From: Flavobacteriales bacterium | GTDB lineage: Bacteria; Bacteroidota; Bacteroidia; Flavobacteriales_E; Vicingaceae | Direction of reading: 5' to 3' | Assembly: GCA_013359255.1 (NCBI GenBank) | Contig: JABWCF010000004.1 | Location: forward strand, 1 to 64,000 | DNA length: 64,000 bases | In this document: piece by piece, positions 62,397 to 64,000 of the stretch | How the letters are laid out: every line of letters starts with the position of its first letter | How positions within the stretch are numbered: position 1 is the stretch's first letter | Made by a program: the position numbers and the translations under genes | The notes under the pieces: model-generated | Databases searched by the model: none | What the model saw: only the letters and a program-made list of their open reading frames with translations | Told to the model about the DNA's origin: nothing

Positions 62397-63065
62397 ATGA
62401 CTCTAAGCAAGAAACAAAGATACAAAAGGCTCATAGAACACTTCAGTTCTAAAATGCCCAATGCAGAAACAGAACTTAAATATAAAAATCCTTACCAATT
62501 ATTGGTAGCTGTAATTCTTTCGGCACAGTGCACCGATAAAAGGGTAAATCTGGTAACCCCTATTTTCTTTAAACAATTTCCAACAGCAAAAATGTTGGCC
62601 ACAGCAAAGCCGGAAGAAGTATATTCATTCATAAAAAGCATCAGCTACCCAAACAATAAAGCAAAGCACTTAGTATCAATGGCTAAAATGCTCGTAAATG
62701 AATTTAAAAACAAAGTCCCTTCTGATATCGATTTGCTGCAAAAACTGCCTGGAGTAGGTCGTAAAACAGCCAATGTAATAGCATCTGTTGTTTACAACAA
62801 ACCGGCTATGGCTGTAGATACACATGTTTTCAGGGTTTCCGCTCGTATTGGCTTAACAACCAATGCCAAAACTCCTCTTGAAACCGAAAAACAGCTAACT
62901 ACTTATTTACCTGAAAAAATAATTGCAAAAGCTCACCATTGGTTAATCTTACACGGACGGTATGTGTGCGTAGCCCGTAATCCTAAATGTGCGATTTGCG
63001 AGTTAAAACCATTTTGCAAATACTACAGTGAAATTTTTCTGAAAAAACCGACTGTTGAAAACTAA
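62397..63065 (+). CDS. nth: Endonuclease III
   Basis: From the ATG at 62397 (with AGGA just upstream) the protein is about 222 residues. It shows ILSAQCTDKRVN, the helix-hairpin-helix LPGVGRKTANVIA with the catalytic lysine, the aspartate in MAVDTHVFRV, and the 4Fe-4S cysteines C-x6-C-x2-C-x5-C in CVARNPKCAICELKPFC. It removes oxidised pyrimidines in base-excision repair. The longer frame to 62355 needs a TTG start and adds nothing conserved. Confidence 0.95.
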   Translation: MTLSKKQRYKRLIEHFSSKMPNAETELKYKNPYQLLVAVILSAQCTDKRVNLVTPIFFKQFPTAKMLATAKPEEVYSFIKSISYPNNKAKHLVSMAKMLVNEFKNKVPSDIDLLQKLPGVGRKTANVIASVVYNKPAMAVDTHVFRVSARIGLTTNAKTPLETEKQLTTYLPEKIIAKAHHWLILHGRYVCVARNPKCAICELKPFCKYYSEIFLKKPTVEN

Positions 63066-63129
63066 AAACCCATGTTTTCTTTAATCAAGAATAAACTTTT
63101 CGCTACTTTGTAATTGCTTCGTTATACCT

Positions 63130-63594
63130 ATGAAAAAACTATCCGAAGGAGAATCTATTCCCTCTATTTCGCTTTTGAATTCAAACGGAAAATTCGTTTC
63201 TCTTCAATCCTTTCGAGGCAAAAAAATAATTCTGTTTTTTTATCCAAAAGATATGACTCCTGGCTGCACTACTGAAGCATGTAATTTGCGGGATAATTAC
63301 GCGGTACTTCAAAGCAAAGGGTTTGAAATTATTGGCATCAGTACCGACAACGAAACCAGTCACACAAAATTTGCCAGTAAATACCAATTACCCTATTTCC
63401 TCCTTTCAGATATAAACAAAGATGCCGTAAATGCCTTTGGTGTTTGGGGCGAGAAAAAATTTATGGGCAAAACATACCACGGCACTTTCAGAACTACTTT
63501 TATTGTTGATGAAAATGGCGTAATTTTAAACCGAATTGATAAAGTAGATACAAAAAATCATTCCCAACAAATTTTAAAACTAATTAGTAACTAA
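63130..63594 (+). CDS. bcp: Peroxiredoxin Q/BCP
   Basis: The 154-residue protein carries the BCP signature: FYPKDMTPGCTTEACNLRDN, where the first cysteine is the peroxidatic and the second (five residues on) the resolving cysteine, and GTFRTTFIVDENG. It reduces hydrogen peroxide and lipid peroxides using thioredoxin. It lies 15 bases before recA on the same strand. Confidence 0.95.
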   Translation: MKKLSEGESIPSISLLNSNGKFVSLQSFRGKKIILFFYPKDMTPGCTTEACNLRDNYAVLQSKGFEIIGISTDNETSHTKFASKYQLPYFLLSDINKDAVNAFGVWGEKKFMGKTYHGTFRTTFIVDENGVILNRIDKVDTKNHSQQILKLISN

Positions 63595-63609
63595 TAAACT
63601 AAATATACT

Positions 63610-64000
63610 ATGAGTGCCGAAACTAAAGAACTAAACAAAGAAAAATTAAAAGCCCTACAGCTTACTATGGATAAGCTGGAAAAAACATTCGGAAAAGGAA
63701 GTATTATGAAGTTGGGCGATGAAGTAGCGGTTGACCAATCTCTTGAAATTATCCCTACAGGTTCCCTTACTCTCGATATTGCACTAGGTATTGGAGGGCT
63801 TCCCAAAGGAAGAATAATTGAAATATACGGACCTGAATCATCGGGTAAAACTACCTTGGCCATACATGCCATTGCCGAAGCTCAAAAACGAGGAGGTATT
63901 GCCGCCATTATAGATGCAGAGCATGCATTCGATCGTTTTTATGCCGAAAAACTTGGGGTAGATACCGAAAATCTACTCATTTCTCAACCCGATAATGGAG
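63610..64000 (+). CDS. recA: RecA recombinase, first 130 residues (3' end off window)
   Basis: The frame opens at the ATG at 63610 ([16 protein letters not shown]) and is still open at the edge. Motifs are [16 protein letters not shown], the Walker A loop [12 protein letters not shown], and [20 protein letters not shown]. RecA binds single-stranded DNA, drives homologous recombination and triggers LexA self-cleavage in organisms with an SOS system. No LexA site was identified in the short 15-base gap after bcp, so the promoter may lie upstream of bcp. Confidence 0.97.
   Translation, partial: MSAETKELNKEKLKALQLTMDKLEKTFGKGSIMKLGDEVAVDQSLEIIPTGSLTLDIALGIGGLPKGRIIEIYGPESSGKTTLAIHAIAEAQKRGGIAAIIDAEHAFDRFYAEKLGVDTENLLISQPDNG

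Overview
The window is chromosomal DNA from a low-GC member of the Bacteroidota. The evidence is several proteins with type IX secretion sorting domains (types A and B), many small outer-membrane beta-barrels, promoter boxes of the form TAnnTTTG, a split transketolase, the long form of IspH, and menaquinone synthesis by the futalosine route (MqnC). I cannot name the genus; futalosine menaquinone plus MEP isoprenoid synthesis would fit the Chitinophagales/Cytophagales side of the phylum. The window opens inside a gene with 54-base repeats and ends inside recA.

About 0.7-45.7 kb is housekeeping and envelope DNA: yajQ, a SixA-type phosphatase, a four-gene minus-strand run (Gfo/Idh/MocA oxidoreductase, lipoprotein, sugar transferase, 3-hydroxybutyryl-CoA dehydrogenase), pcm, ispH, ribE, a large type B secreted protein, mqnC, pepA-pdxA, and the lipid operon yceD-rpmF-plsX-fabH-accB-accC. 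Next come an alpha/beta hydrolase, two tandem beta-barrel paralogues (the first frameshifted at a run of seven T), a split transketolase with a VWA-domain gene between its halves, a secreted esterase, fhs, a DUF2341 secreted protein, rpmE, serC-serA-DUF1015-DUF3078-mscL, yggS-HEAT-fur, tgt-lptF, and glycosyltransferase-ECF sigma factor-rsmG.

About 45.7-57.35 kb is an AT-rich defence island, bordered on both sides by hairpin-rich non-coding DNA and related TTATAAGACAAA repeats. Its upstream operon (minus strand) holds a single-chain type IIG-like restriction-modification enzyme, a RloC/PrrC-like AAA_13 ATPase whose start overlaps the methylase stop by 4 bases, and a GHKL ATPase with a C-terminal PD-(D/E)XK-like nuclease motif. 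The ATPase carries a zinc hook and the R-x3-E...H residues expected of an anticodon nuclease. Directly downstream lies a second cassette (DUF488 fusion, an unrecognised 271-residue protein, a 144-residue protein, AbiV). It is bracketed by the 5' and 3' stubs of a broken relative of the 144-residue gene, which suggests it was inserted into that gene.

About 57.35-64 kb returns to housekeeping: a MOSC protein, dapD, a family 9 glycosyltransferase, a TonB-dependent receptor paired with a YfiR-like protein, nth, bcp and the start of recA. The most interesting system is the IIG / RloC-like tRNase / GHKL-nuclease operon. It parallels the EcoprrI-PrrC arrangement of an anticodon nuclease guarding a restriction enzyme, but with a different class of restriction enzyme and an extra ATPase-nuclease.
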